A stretch of 64,000 nucleotides of DNA from Hyphomicrobiales bacterium (GTDB lineage: Bacteria; Pseudomonadota; Alphaproteobacteria; Rhizobiales; Rhizobiaceae). A program made the translations under genes and the position numbers. This document shows, one piece after another, positions 44,138-55,074 of this stretch (position 1 is the stretch's first letter; each line of letters starts with the position of its first letter). Under the pieces are notes generated by a model that saw only the letters and a program-made list of their open reading frames with translations, was not told the DNA's origin and did no database searches. Location of the stretch: NCBI GenBank assembly GCA_900466575.1, contig UBMP01000012.1:170442-234441 (forward strand). Reading direction: 5' to 3'.

Positions 44138-45318
44138 TTGATCAAAGTTTCCGACGTGATCGTCATAGGCGCGGGCGCCGCAGGCATGATGGCGGCCATT
44201 GCGGCCGGAAAACGCGGGCGGCGTACTGTCGTTCTCGACCACGCGCGAACGCCGGGCGAAAAGATCCGCATCTCGGGCGGCGGACGGTGCAACTTCACCA
44301 ATCGCGATGCCGGGCCGTCGAACTACTATTCGGCCAATCCCCATTTCTGCAAATCGGCGCTCGCGCGCTACACGCCGCAGGATTTTCTGAAACTGGTTGA
44401 GGCACACGGCATTGCCTGGCATGAAAAGACACTCGGCCAGCTTTTCTGTGATGGTTCGGCGAAGGAAATCGTCGCGATGCTGCTCGCCGAAATGGCTGCG
44501 ACCGGCGTGGAACTTCACAAAGGCGTCGAGATTGTCGGCGTCGAACGGGTCGGCGAGCACTATCGCGTGACGACCTCCGAAGGAAATCTCGAAGCGCCGG
44601 CCCTGGTGGTCGCGACTGGCGGCAAATCAATCCCGAAAATGGGAGCTACCGGCTTTGCCTACAGGATCGCCGAACAGTTCGGCCTGCGCGTTACCGAAAC
44701 GCGTCCTGCTCTCGTTCCCTTCACGCTGGAACGGGGCTGCTTTCCGAGCTTTCGGAGCTCGCCGGACTTTCCTGCGAGGTGGAAGTCCGCTGCGGCAAGA
44801 CGATGTTCCGCGAAGCCATGCTCTTCACGCACCGCGGCCTCTCCGGCCCGGCGATCCTGCAGATATCTCCTGTCTGGCGTGAAGGCGATGCCATTCGAAT
44901 CCGCATGGCGCCTGATGTGGATGTCCTCGCTGCGCTGAAGCTGGCGCGGGGTGCAAACGGCCGTCAGTCGCTGTCCACGGTCATGTCCACCCTTCTTCCG
45001 GCCCGGCTTGCCAAATACGTGGCGGACAAGCACGGCGCTTCCGGCCATCTTGCCGACATGTCTGACAAGGTCCTGGTCCGTGTGGTTAATGCGGTTTCGG
45101 ATTGGGCGATCAAGCCCGCCGGGACGGAAGGTTATCGGACGGCCGAGGTCACGCTGGGCGGCATCGACACCCGCGATCTCGACTCGAAGTCCATGGAGGC
45201 AAAGGCTGTGCCCGGCCTCTATTTCATCGGGGAGTGCGTGGATGTGACAGGCTGGCTGGGTGGCTATAATTTCCAGTGGGCGTGGGCCTCCGGGCATGCA
45301 GCCGGCAGCGCCGTGTGA
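44138..45318 (+). pseudogene. HI0933/BaiN-like NAD(P)/FAD oxidoreductase, single-base frameshift
   Basis: The frame from TTG 44138 reads VIVIGAGAAGMMAAIAAGKRG (FAD dinucleotide-binding), then EKIRISGGGRCNFTN and GGKSIPKMGATGFAY, up to ALVPFTLERG. From about 44737 the protein continues in another frame: SELSELAGLSCEVEV, LFTHRGLSGPAILQIS, and the C-terminal YFIGECVDVTGWLGGYNFQW. Adding one G to the GGGG run at 44733-44736 restores a continuous protein of about 393 aa, the family length. It is either a true frameshift mutation or a sequencing/assembly error. Family members are flavoproteins of poorly defined role. Confidence 0.88.
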
Positions 45319-45490
45319 ATTCTGCGCCATTGTCGCAAAATAGTTAAGATTGGCGAAACCAACGGCCGAATTTCCCTTGACTGCCAAGGCCAAGTAACGC
45401 CTTCTTAACACTGCAGGACGATGCTTCGTTCATGGGGTTGATCCGATGCGAAACGTGCATGGGACGAGGACCCCGGAAGGGAAAAACGAT

Positions 45491-45628
45491 ATGGCTGCTC
45501 GAAAAGCGAAGGCTGTCGCCAAGGCTGAAGCGATTAACCGCGAACAGGAACTCCAGCGTGTCTGGAAAATCACGGTCGCGTCCGCGCTGGCCCTCGTCGC
45601 GGTGACGGTTGTACTGATCGCCATCTGA
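45491..45628 (+). CDS. 45-aa single-TM small membrane protein
   Basis: The protein has 45 aa: a basic N-terminus (MAARKAKAVAKAEAINREQE) and one C-terminal TM (VASALALVAVTVVLIAI). GGAAGGG is 13-20 nt upstream of ATG 45491; an earlier in-frame start at 45446 is less likely. The region between it and the chemoreceptor (45629-45854) has no other gene. Function unknown; it could be a small regulator in the membrane, but nothing in the sequence proves that. Confidence 0.55.
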   Translation: MAARKAKAVAKAEAINREQELQRVWKITVASALALVAVTVVLIAI

Positions 45629-45854
45629 GCCCGCCGGAGCAATTGGGTAACGGTTGCTCGCCGGGAAGTCGCATGTGTTGATGCTCGGCACCGGCCTCTT
45701 TGAGGTCCGGGATGTTTGCAACAGCAACTTGTGTTGATATTCATCAATTTTCAAACGATTTAGCGCCTCTTAGAAATTTATTAGTTCCTGTCCTTTAGCT
45801 TCCGATAAAGAAGCGGAGGCTTACAAAGTGGCACCTCCGTTTGGGAGGTGGATC

Positions 45855-48389
45855 TTGAGCTTCGACAGTATTCTCTCGCGTTTCCGAATCCAGACGAAGG
45901 TTCTGGTCTTCATCTTCCCCTTCGTGGTCAGCATTTCCGCCGTCGGTATCGTGGGCCTCTACGCGGTCGAGCTTCTGCAAGGCCGCCTGCTGATTTCCAA
46001 CAGCGTCATGACGTCGCTCAGCGGCTTCCGCGATGTCTCCGCCGCCATGAACCGTTTTCTCGGCGAATCGACCGAAGCGACCTACAAGGACGTGACCACA
46101 CGCATCGCGGACCAGAAACTGGTGCTCCAACAGACGCTTTCCGGCATGGACCCGGAGGCCGAGGGGGTCTCTGACCTGACCAACGCAATCAGTGTCACAA
46201 CGAGCGTGGAGAAGGAGGTCGCCAATCTCTGGGCTCTGCACCAGCAGGATATCCTCATCCGGCAGTCGCTTGACGAAAGGCTCAAGGGTGTTATCGGCGC
46301 ACAGGTTGTTCTGGCGGATGCGGGCGCGAACTCGGAGCGCAATATTCAGCAGCAGGAAGGCGGCGCGAAGTCCGTTCTTTACGAATCCGGCCGGGTGCTC
46401 GACATCATGCACGCGCTCAACGGTTTTGTGGCCGGCTATGAAAAAGCCGGCGGCGCCGACGCGAAATTCGCCTTTGTGGCCGGTCAGATCAACGATCTGA
46501 ACAAGCAGGTTCGCAAGCTCGGCACCGCGTTGTCGCCTGACAAGAAACCTGTCGCGACGGAACTGAAAGCCGTTGTCGATGAGCTGAGCAGCACCGTGAG
46601 CGCCGGTGCGATCGACGATTCGACCCTCCCCAGGATCGCCCAGGGCGTCACCCGCATTGGCGCTGTCGCGGCAACGCTGGACGGGTTCAATACCGACAAT
46701 ACCATCAAGGCCATACGCGGCTTGTCGGGTCTCGAAAGCGAAAAGGTTCGCGCCTCGGCCATGTTGCAGGATTCGCACCGGCTTTCCGGGTCGATGTACG
46801 CGATTCAGATCGAACTCGCCCGCTTCCTCGGAGCCCCGACGAAAGAAAATCGCGATCGCCTCGTGCAGGAGTTCCAGATCGTCCACAAGGATCTGGAGGC
46901 GCTGCAAGGCTCGGCGAAGTCCGAGAAGTTCTATGCCGATCTCATGGATTCCCTGCCGCCTGCTCTCAAGCAGATGGAAGCTGACAGCGCTGCCCTTGTG
47001 GATCTCGACGGAAAGCGCATGTGGGTCTATGCCTCTGCGACACGACAAGTCGATGTCATATGGGGCTATCTCACCGCTTTTGCGGAGACGCAGAAGAATT
47101 CTGCGAGCGACGAGCGCGAGCATGCGAATGTGCTTTCCGTCTCCGCGACGCTCATCGGGATTCTCGTTGCTGTTGTCGCAGGCATTGGCCTCGTGCTGAC
47201 CTTCAAGAGGCCGATCGGGCAGATCACCAATGCGATGCGCCGGCTCGCCGAAGGCAAGCTGGAGACCAGCATCATGGGCGACGGGCGCGTCGACGAAATC
47301 GGCGACATGGCGCGCGCGCTCGGCGTGTTCAAGGAAAATGCCCTGGCCAAGGTGCGCATGGAAACTGAGAACGCCGAGGCCCGCGCCGCCATCGACGCCG
47401 AACGCGCCCGCAACGATGATGAAAAGCGTGTGAGCGAAGAGCAGATCAGCTTTGCCGTAAACGCGCTGGCCTCTGGCCTCGATCGTCTTGCTCATGGCGA
47501 TCTGACGCGCTCCATCGACACGCCATTCTTCGGTTCTCTGGACCGGCTGCGGGCCGACTTCAATGCCTCCCTGACAACGCTTCGAGATACGCTTTCGCAG
47601 ATCCAGGACAATGCGCTGACCATACAGGCAAACGGTTCCGCAATGCAGGGTGCCGCAGGGGATCTCTCGCGTCGGACGGAAGCGCAAGCCGCCTCGCTGG
47701 AGGAAACAGCCGCGGCCGTCGAGGAGATTACGGCAACCGTGCGCAACTCCGCAGACCGTGCCCGCGAGGCCAACACCATCGTCGTCAACGCCCGCAGCAA
47801 TGCGGATGCCTCGGTGGTCGTGGTCAATGATGCCGTCTCGGCCATGTCCCGGATCGAGGGCGCGTCGAAAAAGATCGAGCAGATCATCGACGTGATCGAC
47901 GAGATCGCTTTCCAGACCAACCTGCTGGCGCTCAACGCCGGGATTGAAGCAGCGCGTGCGGGCGAGGCCGGCAAGGGTTTCGCCGTCGTGGCGATGGAGG
48001 TCCGCGAGCTTGCGCAACGTTCCGCCGGTGCTGCTAAGGAGATAAAGGGCCTCATCGAAACGGCGTCCCGTGAAGTCTCCACCGGTGTGGGGCATGTTCA
48101 GAAGACAGGCGGGGTGCTGAACGACATCAGCCGGCAGATTTCCGATATCTCGTCGCACATGAACATGATCGCCACGGCAGCACAGGACCAGTCTTCTGCG
48201 CTGAACGAAGTGAATGCGACCGTCAACCGGATGGACCAGATGACGCAGGCGAACTCTGCGATGGTTGAGGAAACCACCGCGATGTCCCGTCAACTGGCCA
48301 TGGAGGCGGACGAACTTATGAAGCTCGTCGGCCGCTTCCGCCTCGACATGCCATCGTCCATGGGCGAGGACGTCGGACGCGCCGCGTGA
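45855..48389 (+). CDS. Methyl-accepting chemotaxis protein with a large periplasmic sensor
   Basis: The protein has 844 aa from TTG 45855 (GGGAGG is 7-12 nt upstream; GTG 45828 is an alternative). TM1 is at about 12-33 ([23 protein letters not shown]), then a roughly 390-residue helical periplasmic domain (probably a long four-helix or double bundle), TM2 at about 424-448, HAMP ([20 protein letters not shown]), a second HAMP-like segment ([17 protein letters not shown]), and the MCP signalling domain with tip [20 protein letters not shown] near 681-700. Ligand unknown. Confidence 0.92.
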   Translation: MSFDSILSRFRIQTKVLVFIFPFVVSISAVGIVGLYAVELLQGRLLISNSVMTSLSGFRDVSAAMNRFLGESTEATYKDVTTRIADQKLVLQQTLSGMDPEAEGVSDLTNAISVTTSVEKEVANLWALHQQDILIRQSLDERLKGVIGAQVVLADAGANSERNIQQQEGGAKSVLYESGRVLDIMHALNGFVAGYEKAGGADAKFAFVAGQINDLNKQVRKLGTALSPDKKPVATELKAVVDELSSTVSAGAIDDSTLPRIAQGVTRIGAVAATLDGFNTDNTIKAIRGLSGLESEKVRASAMLQDSHRLSGSMYAIQIELARFLGAPTKENRDRLVQEFQIVHKDLEALQGSAKSEKFYADLMDSLPPALKQMEADSAALVDLDGKRMWVYASATRQVDVIWGYLTAFAETQKNSASDEREHANVLSVSATLIGILVAVVAGIGLVLTFKRPIGQITNAMRRLAEGKLETSIMGDGRVDEIGDMARALGVFKENALAKVRMETENAEARAAIDAERARNDDEKRVSEEQISFAVNALASGLDRLAHGDLTRSIDTPFFGSLDRLRADFNASLTTLRDTLSQIQDNALTIQANGSAMQGAAGDLSRRTEAQAASLEETAAAVEEITATVRNSADRAREANTIVVNARSNADASVVVVNDAVSAMSRIEGASKKIEQIIDVIDEIAFQTNLLALNAGIEAARAGEAGKGFAVVAMEVRELAQRSAGAAKEIKGLIETASREVSTGVGHVQKTGGVLNDISRQISDISSHMNMIATAAQDQSSALNEVNATVNRMDQMTQANSAMVEETTAMSRQLAMEADELMKLVGRFRLDMPSSMGEDVGRAA

Positions 48390-48412
48390 TGCGTCCGACC
48401 CCGACAATCAAA

Positions 48413-49276
48413 TCAGCCTGAGCTCCGACGTCCGCTGATCAGGTCAGCATGGTTGCGAAACAACTTGATGATCCGGTTGATGACCGTGCGGATCTCCGGT
48501 CTGTGCCTATCCTCCCGGTTCATCACCAGCCATTGGTCGTGCTGCACGTCCGGCAGGGCCTGAACGCGCTCCAGGCCCGGTTCCCGGTCGCCGCAGATGC
48601 AGGGGAGCACGCCAAGGCCCGCGCCGGCCACGATGAGATCCCGCATTTCCGCCGCGCGATTGACGGTGAACACAATTTCCTCGGAGCGGTTCCGGTGCGG
48701 CCACTTGAGATAGGTAGACAAGGCACTCGCCTCGTGGACGGCCACCCAGCGATGGTCCGGCACGCGCGCACCGCGCGCCTTGTAAATGGCGTAGGCCGTC
48801 GGCGGTAGTTTCTGGATGGCCAGATTGGCCTCTTCCGGTTCGAAGGCGCGAAAGCCGATATCCGTTTCGCGATGCGCCAGCCGCGTCCTTTCTTCCCCGG
48901 CATGAAAGTCGAGATAGAAGGGATCGACATCGGTGCAGAGCGTCTGGATATGGGCGATCATGAAGGCGGTGTTCCAGGTTCCGGCACCGATCCTGAGCCG
49001 CACCGGCGCGTGTCCCTCGGCAAGGTGGTAGCGCAGCTTTCGCGCAGCCGCTTCCATCTCCTGTAGTTCGTTGAACAGAGCTTGGCCGCGCGACGTGAGG
49101 CTGTAGCCGGTCTGGGCGCGGTGGAAGTAGCTCTCGCCCGCAAGCTCTTCGAGATTCAGGATCTTACGCCCCAGCGTCGGCGGGCTCAAGCCCGTCGCTG
49201 TCGCCGCACCCGCCAGCCCCTTGCGCCGGGCGACGATGAGAAAAATCTGGTAAAGGTCCCACGGGATGTCTTTCAT
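48413..49276 (-). CDS. LysR-family transcriptional regulator
   Basis: The protein has 287 aa. The N-terminal winged HTH is MKDIPWDLYQIFLIVARRKGLAGAATATGLSPPTLGRKILNLEEL region (residues 1-45), with YSLTSRGQALFNE typical of LysR. The C-terminal ligand domain is short. ATG 49276 starts the HTH. It is convergent with the chemoreceptor gene and divergent from the small ORF at 49365, which it may regulate. Inducer unknown. Confidence 0.85.
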   Translation of the reverse strand: MKDIPWDLYQIFLIVARRKGLAGAATATGLSPPTLGRKILNLEELAGESYFHRAQTGYSLTSRGQALFNELQEMEAAARKLRYHLAEGHAPVRLRIGAGTWNTAFMIAHIQTLCTDVDPFYLDFHAGEERTRLAHRETDIGFRAFEPEEANLAIQKLPPTAYAIYKARGARVPDHRWVAVHEASALSTYLKWPHRNRSEEIVFTVNRAAEMRDLIVAGAGLGVLPCICGDREPGLERVQALPDVQHDQWLVMNREDRHRPEIRTVINRIIKLFRNHADLISGRRSSG

Positions 49277-49364
49277 GAATGAAAGATATCTGCCGGAATG
49301 ACCTCTATGTAAACCGGAATCTGATGCATAAAAAAGGTGATGCCACCAGCAAGGGAGCATCACC

Positions 49365-49517
49365 ATGTATGATCAGGTCTTGAGCCTGCTTTTGATAAAG
49401 ACGCAGAAAATCAGACGTCACGACCCGAAGGCCGAACAAGCGTTCTATGATCGTGCCGAGTGGAACGTGCCGGCGGGGCTTGTCAGCCTCTGGTCGAAGC
49501 TTGTCCGGCCCCGCTGA
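49365..49517 (+). CDS. 50-aa hypothetical protein divergent from the LysR gene
   Basis: ATG 49365 to TGA 49515-49517 encodes 50 residues (begins MYDQVLSLLLIKTQKIRRHD, ends VSLWSKLVRPR). AAGGGAG lies 8-14 nt upstream, a proper SD. It has no TM or known motif and a basic C-terminus. The 88-bp gap to the divergent LysR start would hold both promoters. It could be the LysR target, but this is inference. Confidence 0.5.
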   Translation: MYDQVLSLLLIKTQKIRRHDPKAEQAFYDRAEWNVPAGLVSLWSKLVRPR

Positions 49518-49561
49518 GGCATCGGAGTTTGGACTGGGCGTCCGCAGTGACGCCTAAGGTC

Positions 49562-50248
49562 CTATTCCTTCTCGCCGATCACCTTCCAGATCAGTGCACC
49601 GATCACCGCCCCGACGATCGGTGCAACCCAGAACAGCCAGAGCTGACCGATCGCCCAGCCGCCGGCAAACAACGCCTGACTGGTCGAGCGGGCCGGATTG
49701 ACCGACGTGTTAGTCACTGGGATGGAGATCAGATGGATCAGTGTCAGCGCCAGGCCGATTGCAATCGGTGCAAAGCCGGCGGGTGCGCGGCCGTGGGTCG
49801 AGCCCAGGATGATGATCAGGAAAAATGCGGTCAGGATGATTTCGATAACGAGGCCCGCGAGCATCGAGTATCCGCCCGGCGAATGCTCGCCGTAGCCGTT
49901 GGCGGCAAAGCCGCCGAGATCGACGCCCGCCTTGCCCGTCGCGACGACGTAAAGCGCTGCCGCCGCGATGATGGCCCCCACGACCTGTGCGATGATGTAG
50001 GGAATGAGATTCGAGACCGGCAGCCTCCCCGCCACGGTCAGCCCGACCGAAACCGCCGGGTTGAAATGCCCGCCGGAAATGCCGCCAACGGTATAGGCCA
50101 TCGTCAGGACGGTGAGGCCAAAGGCGAGTGAAACGCCGAGAAAGCCGATGCCGAGTTGCGGAAAGCCTGCAGCCAGCACGGCGCTCCCGCATCCCCCGAA
50201 CACGAGCCAGAATGTGCCGAATGCTTCCGCAAGAAGCTTGTTCTTCAT
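49562..50248 (-). CDS. aqpZ: Aquaporin Z
   Basis: The protein has 228 aa with six TM helices. Both MIP NPA motifs are present ([15 protein letters not shown] and [15 protein letters not shown]). The N-terminus is [23 protein letters not shown] and the aromatic/arginine selectivity residues fit a water channel. It conducts water across the inner membrane. Standalone gene; 167 bp upstream (50249-50415) hold no gene. Confidence 0.95.
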   Translation of the reverse strand: MKNKLLAEAFGTFWLVFGGCGSAVLAAGFPQLGIGFLGVSLAFGLTVLTMAYTVGGISGGHFNPAVSVGLTVAGRLPVSNLIPYIIAQVVGAIIAAAALYVVATGKAGVDLGGFAANGYGEHSPGGYSMLAGLVIEIILTAFFLIIILGSTHGRAPAGFAPIAIGLALTLIHLISIPVTNTSVNPARSTSQALFAGGWAIGQLWLFWVAPIVGAVIGALIWKVIGEKE

Positions 50249-50415
50249 GAATGTCCCCTCTCCAGGTATGATTGATATCGCCCGCCCAGATCATCTGAGC
50301 CGCTGACGATAGTCAAGCGAGTATGCGAGAGGTTGTGGACCTGTTGGTTGCGGAAAATGCCACTGCCCGGAAGCGGGGAGCTTCCGGGCAGTGGAGGTCA
50401 TTCCGGGATGAGCCG

Positions 50416-50655
50416 TTATCGGCCCTGGGTCACGATGACCGGGATGAGGAGATCGCCCCAGTTTCCTTCGCCGCCATGGTGGCGGGCGGAGCGGACGAGT
50501 TCGACCGAAACGCCGGCATCGACGGCTTTCATGACGGACTGGTTCAGGCGGTGCAGGTCGTTGGCAACCATGCGGATCATGGCCTGCTGATCGGCAGTCA
50601 TGGCCGAGGACTGTTCTTCTGCACGTTCCTTGACGCGGGTAGCTGGGGCATTCAT
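50416..50655 (-). CDS. Small conserved-looking protein downstream of isocitrate lyase
   Basis: The protein has 79 aa with no TM. It contains MTADQQAMIRMVANDLHRLNQ and AGVSVELVRSARHHGGEGNW, with a helical N-terminal half. GAGGAGAAA lies upstream of the minus-strand ATG 50655. It follows aceA by 84 nt, with a GC-rich hairpin between them, so it may share the aceA transcript. Not recognised. Confidence 0.6.
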   Translation of the reverse strand: MNAPATRVKERAEEQSSAMTADQQAMIRMVANDLHRLNQSVMKAVDAGVSVELVRSARHHGGEGNWGDLLIPVIVTQGR

Positions 50656-50707
50656 GGCATTTCTCCTCTTTTATGCAGGGGTTTGTGAATGGGTTGTCTG
50701 GTTGGTG

Positions 50708-50731
50708 GCCCTCCCCGCTTAAGGGGAGGGC
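50708..50731. terminator. GC-rich stem-loop between aceA and the small downstream gene
   Basis: GCCCTCCCC (50708-50716) / GGGGAGGGC (50723-50731), a perfect 9-bp stem with a 6-nt loop, 9 nt after the aceA stop on the minus strand. No T tract follows on either strand, so it is either a weak terminator or an mRNA-stabilising element. Confidence 0.6.
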
Positions 50732-50739
50732 AGTGAGCT

Positions 50740-52029
<1,290 letters not shown>

Positions 52030-52195
52030 AACGTATCTCCGTTCTTTGACTAACCACTCGGCTCGCTCGTCTTGGGTGTCTCGCTTGCCGAAATCTGATG
52101 TGACTGTTTTTACACCGCAGCGCAAAAACATCCAGAAAAATGAGCGAAAACGGACGGATAAAGAGGTTACGATGTCTTGTCTTTGACAGGCGTCT

Positions 52196-52260
52196 GCTGT
52201 AAATTTGTAAAAATTGTAAATATGGCACTTTGTCAAAACCTGACCAGGTTTTGTAAAATC
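52196..52260. promoter_or_regulatory. Operator region between aceA and the ScfR-like gene
   Basis: The 20-bp perfect palindrome CAAAACCTG-AC-CAGGTTTTG is at 52234-52253. Around it repeat TTTGTAAA-like words: TTTGTAAA (about 52204-52211), TTGTAAA (52214-52220), TTTGTCAAAA and TTTTGTAAAA. RamB-type regulators bind short AT-rich words of this kind in acetate genes. It probably controls both divergent genes. The remainder of 52030-52195 carries the aceA leader without gene content. Confidence 0.6.
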
Positions 52261-52279
52261 AGTCACAGGGGAGGGCGGG

Positions 52280-53701
52280 ATGGCCGAAAACAAGATCTTT
52301 GCGGGGCCTCGCGTGCGCCGCATTCGCAATGCCTTGTCGCTCACGCAGACGGCTATGGCCGAGGCGCTGGAAATCTCGCCTTCCTATCTGAACCTCATCG
52401 AGCGCAACCAGCGCCCGCTGACCGTGCAGCTGCTGTTGAAACTGTCCTCGGTCTACAAGGTCGATCTGGACGAACTGCAGGGCGAGGCCGCCGGCAGCGT
52501 CAGTCAACTCCGCGAAATCTTCACCGATCCGCTTCTGGCGGGAGAACTTCCGGGCGATCAGGAGCTGGTGGAAATGGCGGAGGCCGCGCCCAATTCGACG
52601 GCGGCATTCAACAAGCTTTACCGCGCCTATCGCGAACAGGCGGCAAGGCTCACCGACCTTGCCGAGCTTCTGGCGCGCGAGGGTCACGAAACGGCCCTTT
52701 CCGCCGCGCGTCTGCCGGCAGATGAGGTGCGCGAACTCTTCGAGCGCCGCCCCAATTATTTCGCAAGGCTCGATGAGGCCGCCGAGCGCTTCCATGAGGC
52801 GATCAAGCCGGCCGACGATATCGGCGGGGCATTGCGGACCTGGCTGAAGACCAATCACGGCATCGTGGTGCGGGCGCTCCCCGTCCACACCATGCCAGGG
52901 CTGCGCCGGCGCTATGACCGGCACTCCATGCGTCTGTTCCTCTCTGAACGGCTCTCGCCCTTCGACCAACTGCGAGAAGTCGCGATGGAGGTGGCGCAGA
53001 TCGCGTTGAAGGATGATCTGCTCGCCGAGCTCGACACGCTCGGCCTTTCGTCGCACGAAGCCCGCCGCATCGGCCGCTTTGAACTGGCCCGCTACGCCGC
53101 ACACGCGCTGCTCATGCCCTACGGTGCCTTCCATGCCGCCGCCCAGCGGGCGCGCTATGACGTGGATGTCCTGCGCTCCCGCTTCGGCGTATCCTATGAG
53201 ATGGCAGCAAACCGCCTGACCATGCTGCAAAAGCCGGGCGCTGTCGGCGTGCCCTTCTTCATGCTGGAAATCGACAATGCCGGAAACCGCTTCCGGCGTG
53301 CCGGCGCGCAAGGCTTCCCGCAGGTCCGTTTCGGCGGTCGCTGTCCGAAGCTCAATATCCACTCCGCCTTCGCCCAGCCGGCGCAGATCCTCGTCGATGC
53401 CGTCGAAATGCCGGACGGCGCGGAATTCGTCGTCATCTCGCGCACGCTGGAAGGTCCGCAGGGCGCCTTTTCGGAGCGTGTTCGGCGTACGGCGCTTCTG
53501 CTTGGCTGCGACATCTCTTTCCGCGAGGAGATCGTCTACGGTCAGGCGGTGGCCAATATGCCAGGTGGCCCTGTGGCCGTTGGCCCCGCCTGCCGGACCT
53601 GCGAGCGTCAGGGTTGTCTTGCCCGCGCCGAACCGCCGGTCACCAGGCCGCTCGGCCTAGATGAAATGGTGACGGGCCTGAGCATTTTTGACTTTCAATA
53701 G
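52280..53701 (+). CDS. ScfR/RamB-type XRE regulator of carbon metabolism (DUF955/DUF2083)
   Basis: The protein has 473 aa. The N-terminal Cro/CI helix-turn-helix is [39 protein letters not shown] region (10-45). An ImmA/IrrE-like DUF955 domain occupies about 180-300 with [18 protein letters not shown], and a C-terminal DUF2083 has Cys motifs ([13 protein letters not shown]). RamB and related proteins control aceA and acetate genes; the divergent aceA supports the same role here. Confidence 0.88.
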   Translation: MAENKIFAGPRVRRIRNALSLTQTAMAEALEISPSYLNLIERNQRPLTVQLLLKLSSVYKVDLDELQGEAAGSVSQLREIFTDPLLAGELPGDQELVEMAEAAPNSTAAFNKLYRAYREQAARLTDLAELLAREGHETALSAARLPADEVRELFERRPNYFARLDEAAERFHEAIKPADDIGGALRTWLKTNHGIVVRALPVHTMPGLRRRYDRHSMRLFLSERLSPFDQLREVAMEVAQIALKDDLLAELDTLGLSSHEARRIGRFELARYAAHALLMPYGAFHAAAQRARYDVDVLRSRFGVSYEMAANRLTMLQKPGAVGVPFFMLEIDNAGNRFRRAGAQGFPQVRFGGRCPKLNIHSAFAQPAQILVDAVEMPDGAEFVVISRTLEGPQGAFSERVRRTALLLGCDISFREEIVYGQAVANMPGGPVAVGPACRTCERQGCLARAEPPVTRPLGLDEMVTGLSIFDFQ

Positions 53702-53853
53702 GCGTGAGGCTGCGTTTGATCAAATTTTGATGCCAGAGGCAAAAAGCCCCTTGTCGCCTGCAGAAAACATTTCTAGTCTCCAAAGAAAACAAGGCCATTG
53801 AGCCCGCCCGGCCGTCCGGTGGGCAATCAGGTTCAACTCCAGAGGAGAACGAG

Positions 53854-54951
53854 ATGACATCGATTCTGACACGTATTGCGTTTGCGGCTGCCATGACGAC
53901 GGCGCTGGCGACGGGGGCCCTGGCCGAGGACAAGGTCGTCAACATCTACAACTGGTCCGACTATATCGACCCCGCAATCCTCGAAGATTTCACCAAGGAA
54001 ACCGGCATCAAGGTCGTCTACGATACGTTCGACACCAATGAAATCCTGGAGACGAAGCTGCTCGCTGGCGGCACGGGTTATGACATCGTGGTGCCGACCG
54101 CCAACTTCCTGTCCCGCCAGATTCAGGCCGGCGTCTTCCAGAAGCTCGATAAATCGAAGCTGCCGAACATCTCCAACATGTGGGATATGATCAACGAGCG
54201 TGTCGCCAAGTACGATCCGGGCAACCAGTACGCCATCGACTACATGTGGGGCACGAACGGCATCGGCTTCAACAAGGACAAGGTGAAGGCGATCCTCGGT
54301 TCCGATGAGATGCCGGGCCTTGAAGCGATCTTCGATCCGAAGGTGGCGGCGAAGTTCAAGGATTGCGGCATCAATGTGCTGGATTCGCCGCAGGACGTCC
54401 TCCCGGCCGCCCTCAACTATCTCGGCCTGAAGCCGGACAGCCATGACCAGAAGGATCTGGAAAAGGCGGCAGCACTTCTCGAAACCGCCCGCCCGAACAT
54501 CCGCAAGTTCCACTCCTCCGAATATATCAACGGTCTTGCCAACGGCGATATCTGCATCGCCTTCGGTTATTCCGGCGATATCTTCCAGGCTGCCAGCCGC
54601 GCGGAAGCAGCCAAGAATGGTGTTCACATCGGTTATTCGATCCCCAAGCAGGGCGCGCAGATGTGGTTCGACATGATGGCAATGCCGGCCGACGCGCCGC
54701 ACAAGGACGCGGCTTATGCCTTCCTCAACTACATGATGAAGCCTGAGGTCATTGCGAAGGCGTCGAACTTCGTCTTCTACGCGAATGGCAACAAGGCCTC
54801 GCAGCAGTTCGTCGACAAGAGCATCCTTGAAGACAAGAACATCTATCCGGACGAGGAGCTGATGAAAAAGCTCTTCATCGTGACGCCGCTCGATCCGAAG
54901 ACGCAGCGGATCGAGACCCGGCTCTGGACCAAGGTCGTCACCGGTCAATAA
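53854..54951 (+). CDS. potF: Putrescine/polyamine ABC transporter, substrate-binding protein PotF
   Basis: The protein has 365 aa: signal peptide (RIAFAAAMTTALATGALA) and the PotF/PotD fold (VNIYNWSDYIDPAILEDFTKETGIK, LLAGGTGYDIVVPTANFL, IDYMWGTNGIGFN, GDICIAFGYSGDIFQA). It binds polyamines in the periplasm for PotGHI. ATG 53854 has AGGAGAACGAG upstream. A terminator separates it from potG, leaving the binding protein in excess. Confidence 0.93.
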   Translation: MTSILTRIAFAAAMTTALATGALAEDKVVNIYNWSDYIDPAILEDFTKETGIKVVYDTFDTNEILETKLLAGGTGYDIVVPTANFLSRQIQAGVFQKLDKSKLPNISNMWDMINERVAKYDPGNQYAIDYMWGTNGIGFNKDKVKAILGSDEMPGLEAIFDPKVAAKFKDCGINVLDSPQDVLPAALNYLGLKPDSHDQKDLEKAAALLETARPNIRKFHSSEYINGLANGDICIAFGYSGDIFQAASRAEAAKNGVHIGYSIPKQGAQMWFDMMAMPADAPHKDAAYAFLNYMMKPEVIAKASNFVFYANGNKASQQFVDKSILEDKNIYPDEELMKKLFIVTPLDPKTQRIETRLWTKVVTGQ

Positions 54952-54960
54952 CCAAGAACA

Positions 54961-54988
54961 AAAGGCCCGGGCTTGCTCGGGCCTTTTC
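54961..54988 (+). terminator. Terminator between potF and potG
   Basis: A 9-bp stem AAAGGCCCG (54961-54969) / CGGGCCTTT (54978-54986) is followed by TCTC after TTTT. It lies 9 nt past the potF stop. It likely gives partial termination inside the operon. Confidence 0.8.
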
Positions 54989-55074
54989 TCTGACAATTGC
55001 CGGGTGTGTCCTCGGGGAGAGGGGAGGCGTCCGGTGGCAAGAGCCTTTTGAAAATCCACAATCCGGGGAACATC

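Noticed and set aside
45795-48407. 870-codon open frame antisense to the chemoreceptor.
   Set aside because: Same shadow effect; the + strand has TM, HAMP and signalling motifs.
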